A program made the position numbers and the translations under genes. A model generated the notes under the pieces. The model was not told the origin of the DNA and searched no databases. It saw only the letters and a list, made by a program, of their open reading frames with translations. From Azolla pinnata (lineage: Eukaryota; Streptophyta; Polypodiopsida; Salviniales; Salviniaceae): 48,253 nt of DNA. The stretch covers positions 1-48,253 of the forward strand of contig JBBBWG010015556.1 in the NCBI GenBank assembly GCA_037176905.1, in the 5' to 3' direction. Shown here piece by piece: positions 13,501 to 25,531 of the stretch (positions within the stretch are counted from its first letter, which is position 1; the number at the start of each line of letters is the position of its first letter).

Positions 13501-14118
13501 TGGGTAGAATCAATTTGAAAATTATGATAAGACTCAAAAAAGAAAAACAAATGCATCCATACATGAATAAAATCATTCAATCAAATGCATATAGTACGAT
13601 TAATAGAATCAAAATTATGATATCCATGCACAATATTGAAACAAAATGATGGAACACACACGAAAAACAACAAAATCAAGATTAGGATATAGTTATTCAA
13701 ACAAATGCATATATGCATGGATAAACACAAGGTAATGGTTTGACAACTACAAACAAAAATGCAAGCATGGATGCATTATAATCAAAAGAAATAAATCGAA
13801 GACACAATTTTATTAGAATATTTTGATGCCAGAGGAGAGGTACTTACACACGAAAGGAAGGATGGAAACGAAGATAACCAAACCAGGGTTTCCAACAAAG
13901 AAGAGGGCAACCGGATGATAGAAGGTGACGGCACTGGCAATGATCGCAGTGAGGATGAGCTGAAGGCTGAGGATGGAATAGACCTTCCTGATAAAACCCC
14001 ATCTCAATGCATTCTCTTCATGGCTAACACCGGGATAAAGCAAAGCTCCTCTTTCCAAGTCCCCGTAGGGACCTCCTTTGTATAATGGCTCCATGGACGG
14101 AGCTAATGGAGCATACAT
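10505..14118 (-). CDS. LFG: LIFEGUARD (LFG) / TMBIM family membrane protein, 4 exons
   Basis: LFG proteins belong to the Bax-inhibitor-1/TMBIM superfamily: multi-pass membrane proteins of ER, Golgi and other endomembranes that modulate calcium leak and cell-death responses. The exons are 14118-13848, 12059-11946, 11458-11301 and 10711-10505, with phases 1, 1 and 0, giving 249 residues, normal for plant LFG. The start MYAPLAPSMEP leads into a soluble head. Conserved LFG segments follow: LRWGFIRKVYSILSLQLILT, the membrane stretch ending LPFVLVC (across intron 1), SHPINLILLALFTACLS, YTFWAAERGHDFSFLGPILF, YDTDHLIKRYTYDEYI and ASVALYLDIINLFL. About seven hydrophobic segments are visible. The C-terminus CRAADT is as short as in the family. 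Introns 1 and 3 carry local repeats. Confidence 0.94.
10738..11035. repeat. About four tandem ~73-bp units in LFG intron 3
   Basis: The unit runs approximately gttagcttcgagaataaagagattct ... ctaaacatca ... gtcaagaatacact. Copies begin near 10738, 10810, 10883 and 10961; the second is the most diverged. All lie in the intron between LFG exons 3 and 4. Confidence 0.85.
13170..13790. repeat. Degenerate AT-rich repeats in LFG intron 1
   Basis: Loosely similar segments of the form aacaaatgcat..catgaataaa..tcaagagtacaatagga..tcaa recur several times. The periodicity is irregular, so this is a decayed local array. Confidence 0.5.
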
Positions 14119-14229
14119 GATTGTTCTTCTTCAGAAGATTCAACTCCCGATTCTTTTCAGGATTTCTGCTTCACAGTAATGCAACAGGAAACAAGTGCCA
14201 CTGCAAGAACCGTTTTAGGGGAAGAAGGA

Positions 14230-14450
14230 AAAAAAACCCTAGATTTCTTCCTTCATAAACCCAAAATGATTCCTTTGAAAATATTCTGAAATCCCTTCCA
14301 AAAAGAAAACCCTAAAGAAACTACAAATGGCAGCTTACAATCATCCCTAGATTTTTTTCCTTCATAAACCCAAAATGATTCCTTTGAAAATATTCTGAAA
14401 TCCCTTCCAAAAGAAAACCCTAAAGAAACTACAATTGGCAGCTTACAAAT
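14230..14450. repeat. ~110-bp tandem duplication upstream of LFG
   Basis: The segment ccctagattt...ccttcataaacccaaaatg...gcttacaa occurs at about 14236-14345 and again at about 14346-14450. Differences are limited to homopolymer length and a few bases. It lies 110-330 bases upstream of the LFG start codon, in the likely leader or promoter. Confidence 0.9.
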
Positions 14451-15825
14451 GGTACCAGAGCTGAAGGCTTTGAAAAACCGCAAAAAGAAGAAGAAAAAAG
14501 ACACTCTCAAAAAGATCTTCAGAAAACCTATAAGGAATCCATAAGCAAAACCCTGCAAAAACCCTCAAAACCTGAATCAAAAAGCCTCAAAGGAACCCAT
14601 CGAAAAAAAACCCTAAAAACAGCCGGTCAAAGCTGTCTTTGAGAGGCCCATGAGCTCGAGGTGGGCGATTTGCATGCATGGAAGCAAAAATTGATTCACA
14701 AAACTAATATAGAAGGGATTGATAAGCTCTGATGCACAGATTACTGAGGAAAATTGCCAAAAAAAAAAAAAAAAAAAAACATCCTTGTCTGTTCCAAATT
14801 AGGCAAGCAAAAAACACCCTATTTTAGGTTAGGCATATAGCTGTGTGTGTAGAGATGCACACTCTGTTCTTGCTTCATATTGTGCAGTAGTTGATTGTAA
14901 CTGACTTTCACAAGACTAATATCAGAATATGAGTCCCAATCTGATCAATGCAAGCCATTGGAGATCGAATACTCCTCCAAGAAAAACAAGATCGATGATG
15001 CCCTCATAAATGTATCGTCGATCTATTGGAACCTGATTCCAACCTAAATCTCTCGGATCAAGCCAGAAGGTGTGATTGCAACCATCGATTCAATTGCAAT
15101 CTTCTACGATTTTGATATTACGAGGAGGCACTCTGGGTAAGTGAGTCAGTTTGTTAATGTTTTAAGGGGTTTAGGGTTAGGGTTTTTCTTCTGCGTTGCC
15201 AAGTCCAGTTACCGTCGAAGGTGTTCAAGGTTAAGGTTAGGGTCAGGGTTTGATTTCTTCACAACATTGGCTTCGAATTGCGATCATCCCTTGCTAATGT
15301 GTTTGTTTATCGGGCTAGCTTTTCTAGAATTACCAAATAAGAAGTACATACGGAAGATTGAATGGGCATGGAAGCTCAAGAAACAACCACAAAAAACCGA
15401 CAAAAATGGGTGTAGAAAGAGCCCAAGCATCAAAGATTTTGTTCTTGTTTCTTTTACTCATGTGGCTTAAGGAGGTGCAAAATGGAGATATACCAGGCTC
15501 CTCACAACTTGCTGGATATTTCCACCTCCGATTACGTAATCGAATGATTGATGGATCATTACGAATCGCTTGGGCTACTATAAAAGCTCATTTTGCAACC
15601 GATTTACAGCTTGACGGAAAGAATTTTATATTGGGGGGGACAAAAAAACTGCGTCAGAGTGAACAAATTTTTTACTCCATGGCTCCCCGCATCGGGCATG
15701 TGCCGTTTCGTACGTATACTCGTCGAACTACTTTTTCGTACACTGACCAAAAGCGTCAATCTCTACATACATGTCGCCAATTCTGTCGGGAGATCATCGA
15801 CATCTGGTTGTATTCATGCCAATGT
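14451..15825. other. Intergenic region, no gene supported
   Basis: It contains a poly-A run at about 14760-14779 and short telomere-like stretches (gtttagggttaggg, aggttaaggttaggg) at about 15168-15250. The stretch 15360-15800 has an overlapping-frame look, with a frame containing LRIAWATIKAHFATDLQLDG, but I could not assign it to any family and the frames are broken. Confidence 0.45.
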
Positions 15826-16300
15826 ATGTATGTATGTATGTGATTGAATGAGTAAGTAAGTAAGTAAGTTGTATGTATGTATGTATGTATGTATGCATGT
15901 GAGTGAATGAGTAATTAAGTAATGTAAATAAGTAAGTAAGTAAGTAAGTATGTGTGTGTGTATGTATGTATGTATGTATATGTGTAAGTATGTATGTATG
16001 CATGCTTGTGTTTGTGTGTTTATGTGTGTGTGTATGTATGTATGTATGTATGTATGTATATGTGTAAGTATGTATGTATGCATGCTTGTGTTTGTGTGTT
16101 TATGTGTGTATGTATATGTACGTATGTGTAAGTAAGTAAGTAAGTATGTATGTATGTGAGTAAGTAAGTATGTGTGCGTGCGTGTATGTATGTGAGTGAG
16201 CATGTATGTATGTATGTGTGGGTGTGTTTGTGCGTTAATGTATGGCCATGCTGCTGGATACATACATGTATGCGTGGGCATGCTCACATCTATGTATATG
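15823..16300. repeat. GTAT / AAGT tetranucleotide microsatellite field
   Basis: Long runs of gtatgtat alternate with aagtaagt blocks. A segment of about 64 bp (tgtatatgtgtaagtatgtatgtatgcatgcttgtg...) is repeated at about 15972 and 16055. Open frames here encode only Cys/Met/Tyr/Val repeats and are not genes. Confidence 0.9.
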
Positions 16301-16359
16301 TGTGCATGCATGCGTATGTGCAGCATGCATATGCATATGCACGTGCGCGTCGCGAGCAT

Positions 16360-16730
16360 GTGCACCGTATGCGCTATGCGTATGCGTGGGCGTACATACG
16401 TGAGCCTGTGCACCGTATGCGCGATGCGTATGCGTGGACACACATGCGTGAGCATGTGCACCGTATGTGTGGACGTACATGCGTGAGCGTGTGCACCGTA
16501 TGCGCTATGCGTATGCGTGGATGTACATGAGCGAGCATGTGCACCGTATGCGCTATGCCTATGCGTGGACGTACATGCGCGAGCATGTGCACCGTATGCG
16601 CTATGCGTATGCGCGGGCGTACATGCGCGAGCATGTGCACCGTATGCGCTATCCGTATGCGCGGGCGTACATGCGCGAGCATGTGCACCGTATGCGCTAT
16701 GCATATGTGTGTGTGCGTGCATGTACTCAA
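16360..16730. repeat. 48-bp minisatellite, about 7.5 copies
   Basis: The landmark gtgcaccgtatg starts at 16360, 16408, 16456, 16491, 16539, 16587, 16635 and 16683. The spacing is 48 bp except for one 35-bp step caused by a 13-bp deletion. As 48 is a multiple of three, several frames on both strands stay open and encode 16-residue repeats such as REHVHRMRYAYAW. The array sits about 550 bp upstream of the alpha/beta hydrolase start. Confidence 0.95.
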
Positions 16731-17030
16731 GCGTGTATGTATGTATGTTTGTATGCGTATGTGCATGCGCGTGTATGTATGGGATGTGCATTCACGTATG
16801 TGCAGGTGCGTACACATGTGTGCATGCATGTACTGCATGCGTGTACATGCATGCACCTGCATGTGCGTATGTATGTATGTTATGTGCATGTGCGTATGTA
16901 TGTATGTATGTGTGCATGTGCATATGTATGTATGTTATGTGCATGTGCGTATGTATGTATGTGTATGTGCATGTGCATGTGCATGTGCATGTGCGTATGT
17001 ATGTGTATGTGCATGTTACGTGTGCGCTTC
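16731..17030. repeat. GTATGTGCATG microsatellite continuation
   Basis: Degenerate runs of gtatgtatg and gtgcatgtgcatg continue from the 48-bp array up to a CTT tract at 17028-17055. No gene is visible. Confidence 0.7.
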
Positions 17031-17277
17031 TTCTTCTTCTTCTTCTTCTCCTCCTTCTGCTCGTCGAGAATTATCTGTCTCTCTTTGATCGTGTTCTTCG
17101 ACCTTTCCGCGCCTTCTTCCTCCGCCTCCGTGGAATCTCACAGGTAAAAGGAAACACGCTTGCTTCCTTCTCATTCCAATTCTATCCTTTTTCCTAAAGT
17201 TGTGCCGAACCTCATCCGATCCGATCACAACCATCGCTCGCATTTCGTAAATTCATCATCGTCTTCATTCATCAGTG

Positions 17278-20200
17278 ATGGCGTCTTCTTCTTCTTCTTC
17301 ATTACGTGGTGCTTCAAATCTAGTGCTCCTTTTCTATGTCCATAGATCGGTAATCAGTCTCTTAGTTAAGGCTTCTTTCTTATTCGAATATTCCCTCGGT
17401 TGCATATTCCTTATCTGTTCCATTCCATATTACACACGAGCAAATTAATGTTGGCCTTTCAGAGGATTCCTTCTCAATACTTGAGCTACAGGTTGTTCCT
17501 GGTTTTGCACCGTGATTATAAATGAGGTCATTCATGGAGATTATAGCGCATATGTTTAGCTAATAGTATAAGTTTCTGCTATTCCACTGAATAGCCATTT
17601 GTTTTCCTGGACATTCATGGAGATTATATCACCATGAAATAAAATCAACCGCACTAGCATATGACATATTGTTTAACACGTGGGAACCTTAATTTGGTGT
17701 CTTGATAAAAACTTGGAAGCTTTCCAACGAGTAATTCAGAATATATTCAACAATTTTGTTGCCTGAATGAATAGCGCCGTAAGGATTGCTGCTTTGATTC
17801 GTCTTGTGCCAAAAGATTCAATCTTTGTTCATGACGTGGTTAAATTACTGATGATTTTTTCACAAGAAAGTCTGTTCGAAGAGAGCTTCATTCTTCTGAA
17901 TATTCTCTGCTTTGGTTAGGGCTTTAAGAATTGCTACCTTGATTCCTCTCGTGCCAAAGATACAATCTTTGCTCATGACGTGGTTAAATTACTGATGATT
18001 TTTTAGCAAGAAAGTTTCTTCGAAGAGAGCTTCATTCTCCTGAATATTCTCTGCTTCATTTAGAGCTTTAATGATGAGTAGATCGTTAAAGACATTGCTT
18101 GATTAAGCGTATTTCTGGTGTAAATTTTGAGGTTGTATTCCATGTAGAATACAAGAACCACTTTATTAATTTACAAATTGATAATTCGGCTAATTTATTT
18201 GTAAAGTCATAATTATCTAGTTTAGTCTTGAAGAGGAACACACACACACAAATGTAATGTACTACAAACGTACACATATATACATTCTAAAAATATACAT
18301 ACGTAGATCTATGTATAGATCTGTATGTAATTGTATGCAAATATGCAGTGCCTCATAATCTGCCATGACAAATGCCTTCTGTCCACTGCAGATACAAAGA
18401 TATTAAACTGAAAGATGAGTATAGAACTGCTCAATAACCAGCTTGGATGTTTACACAAACATAATTCGGTGTTACTCATGACGGGTGATTCAAATCTGAC
18501 AAGAAGAACTAATTTTTATAAGAATGGGAAAATATCTCATAGGTCCTCTGTCTCCAAATCAAACCATACAAAGATCCGGAGAACTGTATGTACAGGTACA
18601 ATAAATTGATATGCCATGGATTTTCATTAGCAATGGTCATTAATCTTCAGAATAAACTCCTAAATACCATTGATTTTTCCGTGATTCCTTTTCCCTAAAC
18701 TTTGGTTATTTTCTCCAATGCTTTCAATCAATGCCGTTCAAGGTGTACAATGTGTTGTGTGAGAACAATTGTACCCCCCTTCTTTATTTCAGGAGTTGAA
18801 GAAGGGAATCTAGGAAGATCAAGGAAATCACAACGGTGTTAGGAGTTGTTTTTTAGATACTTGTATGGATTCTTATTGTTCAAGTATTTCAAGCAGGGGC
18901 AGAAAAAACAGACGATTGCTGGAAACGTGAAATCCAGAACTATCCAGCCATTCTGTCATTTAGTGGTGAACAAAATGATAGGCGAGAAAAGATTGAGGCA
19001 TCTGTCCAAGCAAAACTGGTTAACTTGACGTATGCATCTTACTGTATTTCTGAACCAGAAAGTTTATAAATGTTGAGCCTTGCCTGATTCCTGAACTGGA
19101 TTTCATGAAATTGCAATCACTTTTGAACTTGATCCCAGTTTTCAATTATTTTTGGTATGCTCTATTTTCAGGATTGATGGAATTGATGAGGATGATATAC
19201 CAAGGTGAGTCTGTTACGCAACCCAACTCTTAGTTTTCTATAAAGCTACCTTTGAAACAACTGTGTCAATGACAAGACTTTTATCATATTTTTTGTTGTT
19301 TTTGTCTCTGGTTTTGACAACACTTCCTTAACTTTAGAGATGCATCTTAAACGACCCATTAATAGAATGCAGAAAGTTCAAAAAAGTATCTTAGCTTGAT
19401 TTATAAAGAGGACTGAAAGGGAGATTGCGTAATGGTTAGACTGCTTAATCCAAGATAGAAACAGTTTGCATAAGAAATCTATATAGATCTAATAACGTAT
19501 TTGTTTGAGCATCTCATGATCAGTGTGAGTGCGCTAAGTGGGCTTAACCATTATTTGGAACTGTTTGAATGGGGCAAGGTTTCTTCAGTATTCACCAGTC
19601 TTACATAAAATGATTGCAAATACAGAGCATGTGACATTGTTTTTGTACTTCAGCCTGAGCTAAATAAATGCAAGTGGTTAGTCTTCTAGGTGCATAAACC
19701 ACCATACTCCATTACGTGATCTGTATAGAAAAATTGACAATGAGTGAATCTATTGGCTACCGTCCTTGCAAAGAAGATTGTTGCTACCTAGGCTCGTGTA
19801 GAAAATACAGTTCTGATTAATTTTCTCCAGAACCATGAATTCGAATATTTCTTCAGAAACGTCATCTCTTGCTGGGCTCATACCCTCAACTTCAGTGAAT
19901 GGTCTTTTCCTTTCTCCAAAACAGTATCGCTTGCTGGGTCATATCCACATGCTTGGCTGGACATCCAAATCCCTTGTTATAAGTATATATCTTTCTTGAT
20001 TAATATGAATATCTAGAATAAATGTTTTATATGTACATTTGACCCACCTTGTGTCATGCTTAGAAACAGGTGTGTTTCAATGTCTCCTAATCTTATTATA
20101 AGCTTATATCTCTCTTGGTATACATATACACAATCTCACACCCAATTCTTTATTGCACAGACTGGAAACGCAACTAAAGGAGATCAATGGTGTACTTGAT

Positions 20201-23200
20201 GTATGGTTTGGACCCTTCTCAGAAGATGGGATTCGTGGGGGTTCGGTTATTGTGAATCTACATGTTGAAGCAAGCACATCATCCCTCATAGTACTCAGCC
20301 AAATTCAAGACTTGAATCAACAGCTGATTATACTGCCCTATAAACCAAAGACATGGATTTGGAGGTGAATTTTCGTTTTCCCCTATCTTAATCTTGTTCT
20401 GCAGTTTTATCTGGCTTGTATCATTGTAGCATGTAAAGAATCTGCCTTGTATCATCGAGTCATTATACTCCCTATAAGCCAAATACACAGATTTGGAGGT
20501 GAATTCTCTTTTGTCCCTTTTGTGATTTTTTTCTGCCTTGTATCATTGTTAGCATGCAGAGCATCATTCCATACAGGAATAGAGTCTGCGAAACAGAATC
20601 TAAGTTACTCTTCCATGCGTGCTGGAATACCAATTGCATGTTTTTTATTGGATTGTCAGTGTTATTTTTAGATCAAAACCAAACTTATTTTTTCTCTTGT
20701 TCAGCGATATGCTACAGGAAGATACCGCCTAAAGCATAGAGAGATGCAAAACTAGGGTGTACATACATCAACAGGATGAAAAAGGACAGCTGAGGAACTG
20801 AGGGAAATCCTAGAAGTCACGAGTCACACTTGTTGCAATAACAAGATAGCCACATCTTTATACGGTGTCGAGAAATATTATGTTAGAACGTATAGAGATT
20901 TGGAAACCAGGGTGTACACCAACAAAAAGAAAGCACAAGGGAGGAACTGAGGGAAATCCTAGTAGTCAATAGTCATACTTGTTGCAACTACGAGATTCCT
21001 ATATCTTTATGTTAAACATCATCGGAGGAACTAAGGAAAAACCTAGAAATCAATAGTCACACTTTTCTCAACTATGAGATAAGCGCATCTTCATTAAACA
21101 TAATTGATTGCAAAAAATTTGTGAACGTCTATATTAGTTCAATGTCTTGTTAATTATCTCCTCATGATGTCACCACTCATGTTCTGCATATTGAGGGACA
21201 ATTGCATTAATGGGACAAGTCTAGCGTATCTCAATGAACAAATACATCATAGAAATGATGATGTTACGTCAGATCTTTGAGCAGACACATTTTCAGTATG
21301 TGTAGCAGAAACTCATGGAATATCAAACTTATTCTCATTTTTGAAAAACAGTGCATGCTATATCCAATTGAGAGTATTATTGAAATTTGAACAACGTTTT
21401 ATTTTTTGCAGAGGGCAGAGAATACAGTATGGTACAGCAGGATGTGGGAAGCCTGTAATTCTTGTGCATGGTTTTGGTATGGAATATATAATGATCTGTA
21501 CTATGATTGGATGTTTATCTGGGTGTATTGAACTTTAAAGGAAGATGGATTTTGTATCAATATATTGTGGGTTTGGTTCCTTGCAAGGTTTGTTATGGAA
21601 ATGAAGCCAAGGTTTCGTAAATCTCAGATGCATTAATTCCTCTGTTTCAGGTGGGAATTCTGGCCATTTTGCGAAGCTTGTTCCATATCTTGCAGACAGT
21701 TATAGGGTTTATGCTATTGATTTACTAGGATTTGGGGCATCAGATAAACCTCATGATGCAAAATATGGTCCTGAGCTTTGGGCCGAACTACTTTGTGGTA
21801 ACCTTTCTGCAGCAATATGTACTTTATTTCATGTGATATATTTGCTATAGATTGACAATACAAGATGGTAGTTTAGTTTCGCCATTTCCTGTAAGCTTTA
21901 AGATACTGTTTATACAATTTAATGCTTTGAGATACTGTTTCTACTAAATACTTTCACAAAACATACTGAAAATTCGAAGTCAGAAGGAAAAACATACTGA
22001 AAATTTCCTTTCGTTCTTTTAGGGGTTGATCAAGGGCTTTTGGGAATTTAATAAAGAGAACCAAGGAGCATTTTAGAAAATAAAGAAAAACTGAGGATAC
22101 TTTTGGATTTATTGGGAAGTTTTAGAACTAACCTTGTATCTGCCTGGGCTAATGAATATGATGCTCAGATTTTACAAAGGAATTTGCAAGTGAAGGTGCA
22201 GTTCTGATTGGAAATTCCATTGGTTCATTGACTTCATTAGTTGCTGCAGAGAAGGGTGGGGCCATGCTATTTAGGTGCGTGATTGTGTCACATTATCTAA
22301 TACTCTAAACTACAGTTGCGCTATAAGAAAACTCCAAAAATGAAATTACACATTGTCAGTCACTGAATTTTTTTTATTGCAATCATTGAAAGAGAAAGTC
22401 CTGACTCTTTGTAAACAGTGCAGATTATTTTATGCATGTATCATTGAATTATGTATATGTACAACCTTTGACTCCCATCTTAATGCATTGCGAATCTAAT
22501 AGAGGCCATGGTTAATATTATGTAAATTGAGTATTGACTGACATATTTGATGTTGTAAGGACCTTTGATATATTCAGAGACGTTCAGGATCCTGTTGGTG
22601 TTTTATTCAACGAAATTAATTGAAAGTGAAAAGTGCATATTTTTATAATTGTTTATGCATGCTGAATGAAGAGTTTCTTCCAGATTTAATCTATGCCTGT
22701 TTGTATCATTAGATTGTATATGCTCTTGTTTTTTTGTTTTCTTCTTAGTTAAATAATGGAATTTTACTTCTTCAGAGGCCTTGTGCTTCTAAATTGTGCA
22801 GGTGCAATGAATAGGAAGGGCCTAATGGAAGAGAACGTTTTAATACGTTTATTGTCACCAATTTTTATTGCAATTGAATATCTTCTACAAAAGCCACCTG
22901 TTGCTAACTTTCTATTTAACGGGTATTTTTTTTCATAAACTTCAGAAACTTAAATTATCAGCATCTCTAATAATGATATATGCTGTTTCTCACAAGGAAA
23001 GAGTGTAAAAGTGTAGATTTGCATATGTGTTGTCCTCTTTGTTGATCCTTTTCTTTTTCATAGAAGATACATACTACATGATGGTTTCATTCATATCCCA
23101 CACCCATTCACGATGATTGATTTTTCTGCTAATCGCATATAAAACTCTGAGAGATCTATTGATCAAGAAGATGGATGCAATGGCCAGGATCTAGTACAAA

Positions 23201-25531
23201 TGTAATGTTATAGGAAAACATTTATGCTCTTCTTGCATATTTCTTCCACATTTCATATTTCCAGTATTGTATATTCTACAGATATGATAGCTAGAGAAAG
23301 AGTTAACAAGAGGTATTATTGTATTTTGCGGAAATATTTAAAGTTCTAACTTATAAAGTCAGAGATACTTGCAGCATACAATTTAATATATTTATTTGAT
23401 ACAGATTTAGAAAAAAGGAGAATATTAGGCAAATTCTGGAACAGCAAGCTTATAGAAACAAGGAATCTGTTACTGATCAGCTGGTATACTACTTAATGTC
23501 ATGGATTATTGGCAATTTTTAATGTTTTATTTTCATCCTCATCTAATTGTCTTGTCTTCATAATCTTACCTATATAGGTGGATATCTTACATGAGCCTTC
23601 CACAAAACCTGGAGCCACACAAGTTTTTGTCAAAGTGTTCACTGGAGACCCAGGTGATTTGATGTTTTTTAGATAATAAATAAATAAGTCAATGGATAAC
23701 ATATTATAATGATCTCATTAACACATCAGATGTGCAGTGTTATGATATTCCTCTGTTACCAAGTCAAAACATGTTAATGTAAAAGTGTGGGCACACCAAG
23801 TTGATTGAACTGCATTGAAATTGATTATCTTTATATTCACGTGTCATTTGTTATTTGAAGTATCAGGTGAGTAGCAGGCTTTTTACTCTTATCAATATAT
23901 GTACATTTCAGGCACATTTTTTGAAAGAAGAATGATACATATTTTGGGGTGTATTCTATATACAGCAGTAGCATTATGATAGGCTGAAAGGGGAAATATA
24001 AGATGCTGTGAAGAGGCCTTGAAATTAAATTAGATTTGATTTGATTAGATTAGAAAATATTAGTGTCTACATAAAGGCCAATCTTGACGCATACGACATA
24101 AATTTACACATTTCTTGATAGTGTTTCCTTTCTACGAAGGAATGTTCATGCTTTGGAACAAAATGTCCCTTTGTGAAAGTGATGTGCGCACATTTGTGCC
24201 CAAGCTTTCTCGACTCATATTATTGCATGCTGATCATGTAGAAAGCAAAGATACTCATTTTCTAGAAGGCATTCATTGCAAAGATACTCATCTTTCATAC
24301 TTGATTCTCCAACATATAACTTTCCTGACCAACTTTAGACTCAAAGCATACACTATCTATTTGTGAGAGGAATATCAATACTGAGTAGTGTATTGGTGAA
24401 GTTTCACTACTGGCATTTTTGTTTTTCTATGGGTATTGGATAGTTGTCTCAATATTCATACATCATATGCATATGAAAGAAATAATATATAGATTGACGC
24501 ATAAGCTTTGGGCATCTCATTCCTCATCTTTTGCAACCATAATTCTTAATTTTTCCAACATCATCCAAAACCTGTAGGTGAGAGTGGGCATCCTTTCTTA
24601 ATCCCCATGTTACTTTGAAGTATTCAAATGATTGGTTTTTAATTCGCATCTAACTTCTTATTTGAATGGATTCTAATTTAAACCATTCTAATCCAAAGCT
24701 CATGGTGTTCCAGACATGAACAAAACAATAGTAGAGTGTCTTTCTGTGAATTCAAAGTTCTAATATAATTACTCTTAGTGTAACTAAATGATTCCACTAT
24801 GGAATGCTTTGGTCAAAATCTTGCTCCTAATGGCTTGTTATTTCAGTTTTTAGCCTATACAGTTATCTTTGCTCCATTATGGTGTTATGCAATTTTAAAA
24901 ATTATTGAGCTTACCATTATTGAACTTTAACATCCACTTTTATACCCTTAGGATGTCTTCATGCTAAATTCGAAATGTCTTCATCTTTTCCCTTTCTTGC
25001 TAAAATGTCATACAATGACAGATAAAGAGTGTAAGTTAAAACATTGCAATTCAAGAGATGAGTTATATGAGCACCATGAGGAATGAAGATTAATAAAAAT
25101 TGCACATGTCACAGTTTTGCGTAGCATCCTAAATGAGAAGTATCATGAAATCAGCTGCCTGCAGTGTTTAAACCCTTACCATTGAATGCGTTTCTTCCCA
25201 GGCCCCAGGCCAGAAGCCATGATGGCAAGTGTTACTTCACCATTATTAGTGCTGTGGGGAGACTCTGACATTTGGACTCCAGCAAACGGGCCTGTAAGTT
25301 AGGCTTCCTTTTACAAAATTCTTGCTAAATATGTCTTCAAAGTAATTAAATTGAGGTGTTTATTTTGCTTATGATTTCCAGGTTGCAAACTTTTTCAAAC
25401 AGCTCTCTGTTGAAAGAGAGAATGTGTCGGTATACTCGCTTCCAGACGTTGGCCATTGCCCACATGATGATAGACCAGAACTTGCTGCCTCTTATATCCT
25501 ACCTTTTCTTTCTGATACATTCTCATCATAG
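17278..25531 (+). CDS. Alpha/beta-hydrolase fold protein, 12 exons
   Basis: This is a serine hydrolase of the alpha/beta fold, close to the plant group that includes pheophytinase-like esterases; its substrate cannot be read from the sequence. Exons: 17278-17349, 18857-19029, 19172-19204, 20161-20364, 21412-21476, 21651-21797, 22169-22274, 22776-22922, 23405-23483, 23578-23653, 25202-25293 and 25382-25531, giving 447 residues. The core begins at WIWRGQRIQYGTAG, followed by oxyanion segment ILVHGFGGNSGHF, YAIDLLGFGASDKP, nucleophile elbow GNSIGS (G-x-S-x-G), the acid in LLVLWGDSDIWTP and the histidine in VGHCPHDD. An acidic N-terminal part (about residues 40-130) precedes the fold. The first exon (MASSSSSSLRG...) is serine-rich like a plastid transit peptide, but exon 2 begins with a hydrophobic stretch, so targeting is unclear. 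Exons 3-12 are secure; exons 1-2 are inferred from phase and splice sites. It is convergent with NUP96. Confidence 0.88.
17780..18072. repeat. ~145-bp tandem duplication in hydrolase intron 1
   Basis: A segment from aaggattgct to gaatattctctgctt at about 17781-17925 recurs at about 17926-18070. Long stretches are identical, including catgacgtggttaaattact and cgaagagagcttcattct. Confidence 0.9.
20328..20560. repeat. Partial duplication of hydrolase exon 4 tail and donor
   Basis: The end of exon 4 and its donor (about 20328-20373, ccctataaaccaaagacatg then gatttggaggtgaatt) recur about 133 bases downstream at 20461-20507 as ccctataagccaaatacacagatttggaggtgaatt. The following intron sequence (gccttgtatcattg...agcatg) is also duplicated. 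Confidence 0.85.
20740..21105. repeat. Three degenerate tandem units in hydrolase intron 4
   Basis: The motif gaggaactgagggaaatcct followed by agtca..agtca.acttgttgcaa and a nearby atcttta occurs near 20792, 20942 and 21023. The first two copies also share an upstream part containing agggtgtaca. Confidence 0.8.

Noticed and set aside
15358..15843. A 161-codon frame with LRIAWATIKAHFATDLQLDG
   Set aside because: Considered as an organellar insertion or transposon fragment, but I could not match it to any family and the frame enters a microsatellite.
16360..16730. CRISPR-like array with regular spacing
   Set aside because: There are no unique spacers; the whole 48-bp unit repeats, and the genome is eukaryotic.
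15814..17200. Long open frames (up to 325 codons) rich in Cys, His, Tyr and Met
   Set aside because: They are produced by GTAT/CATA and 48-bp repeats in all frames and on both strands, with no codon bias.
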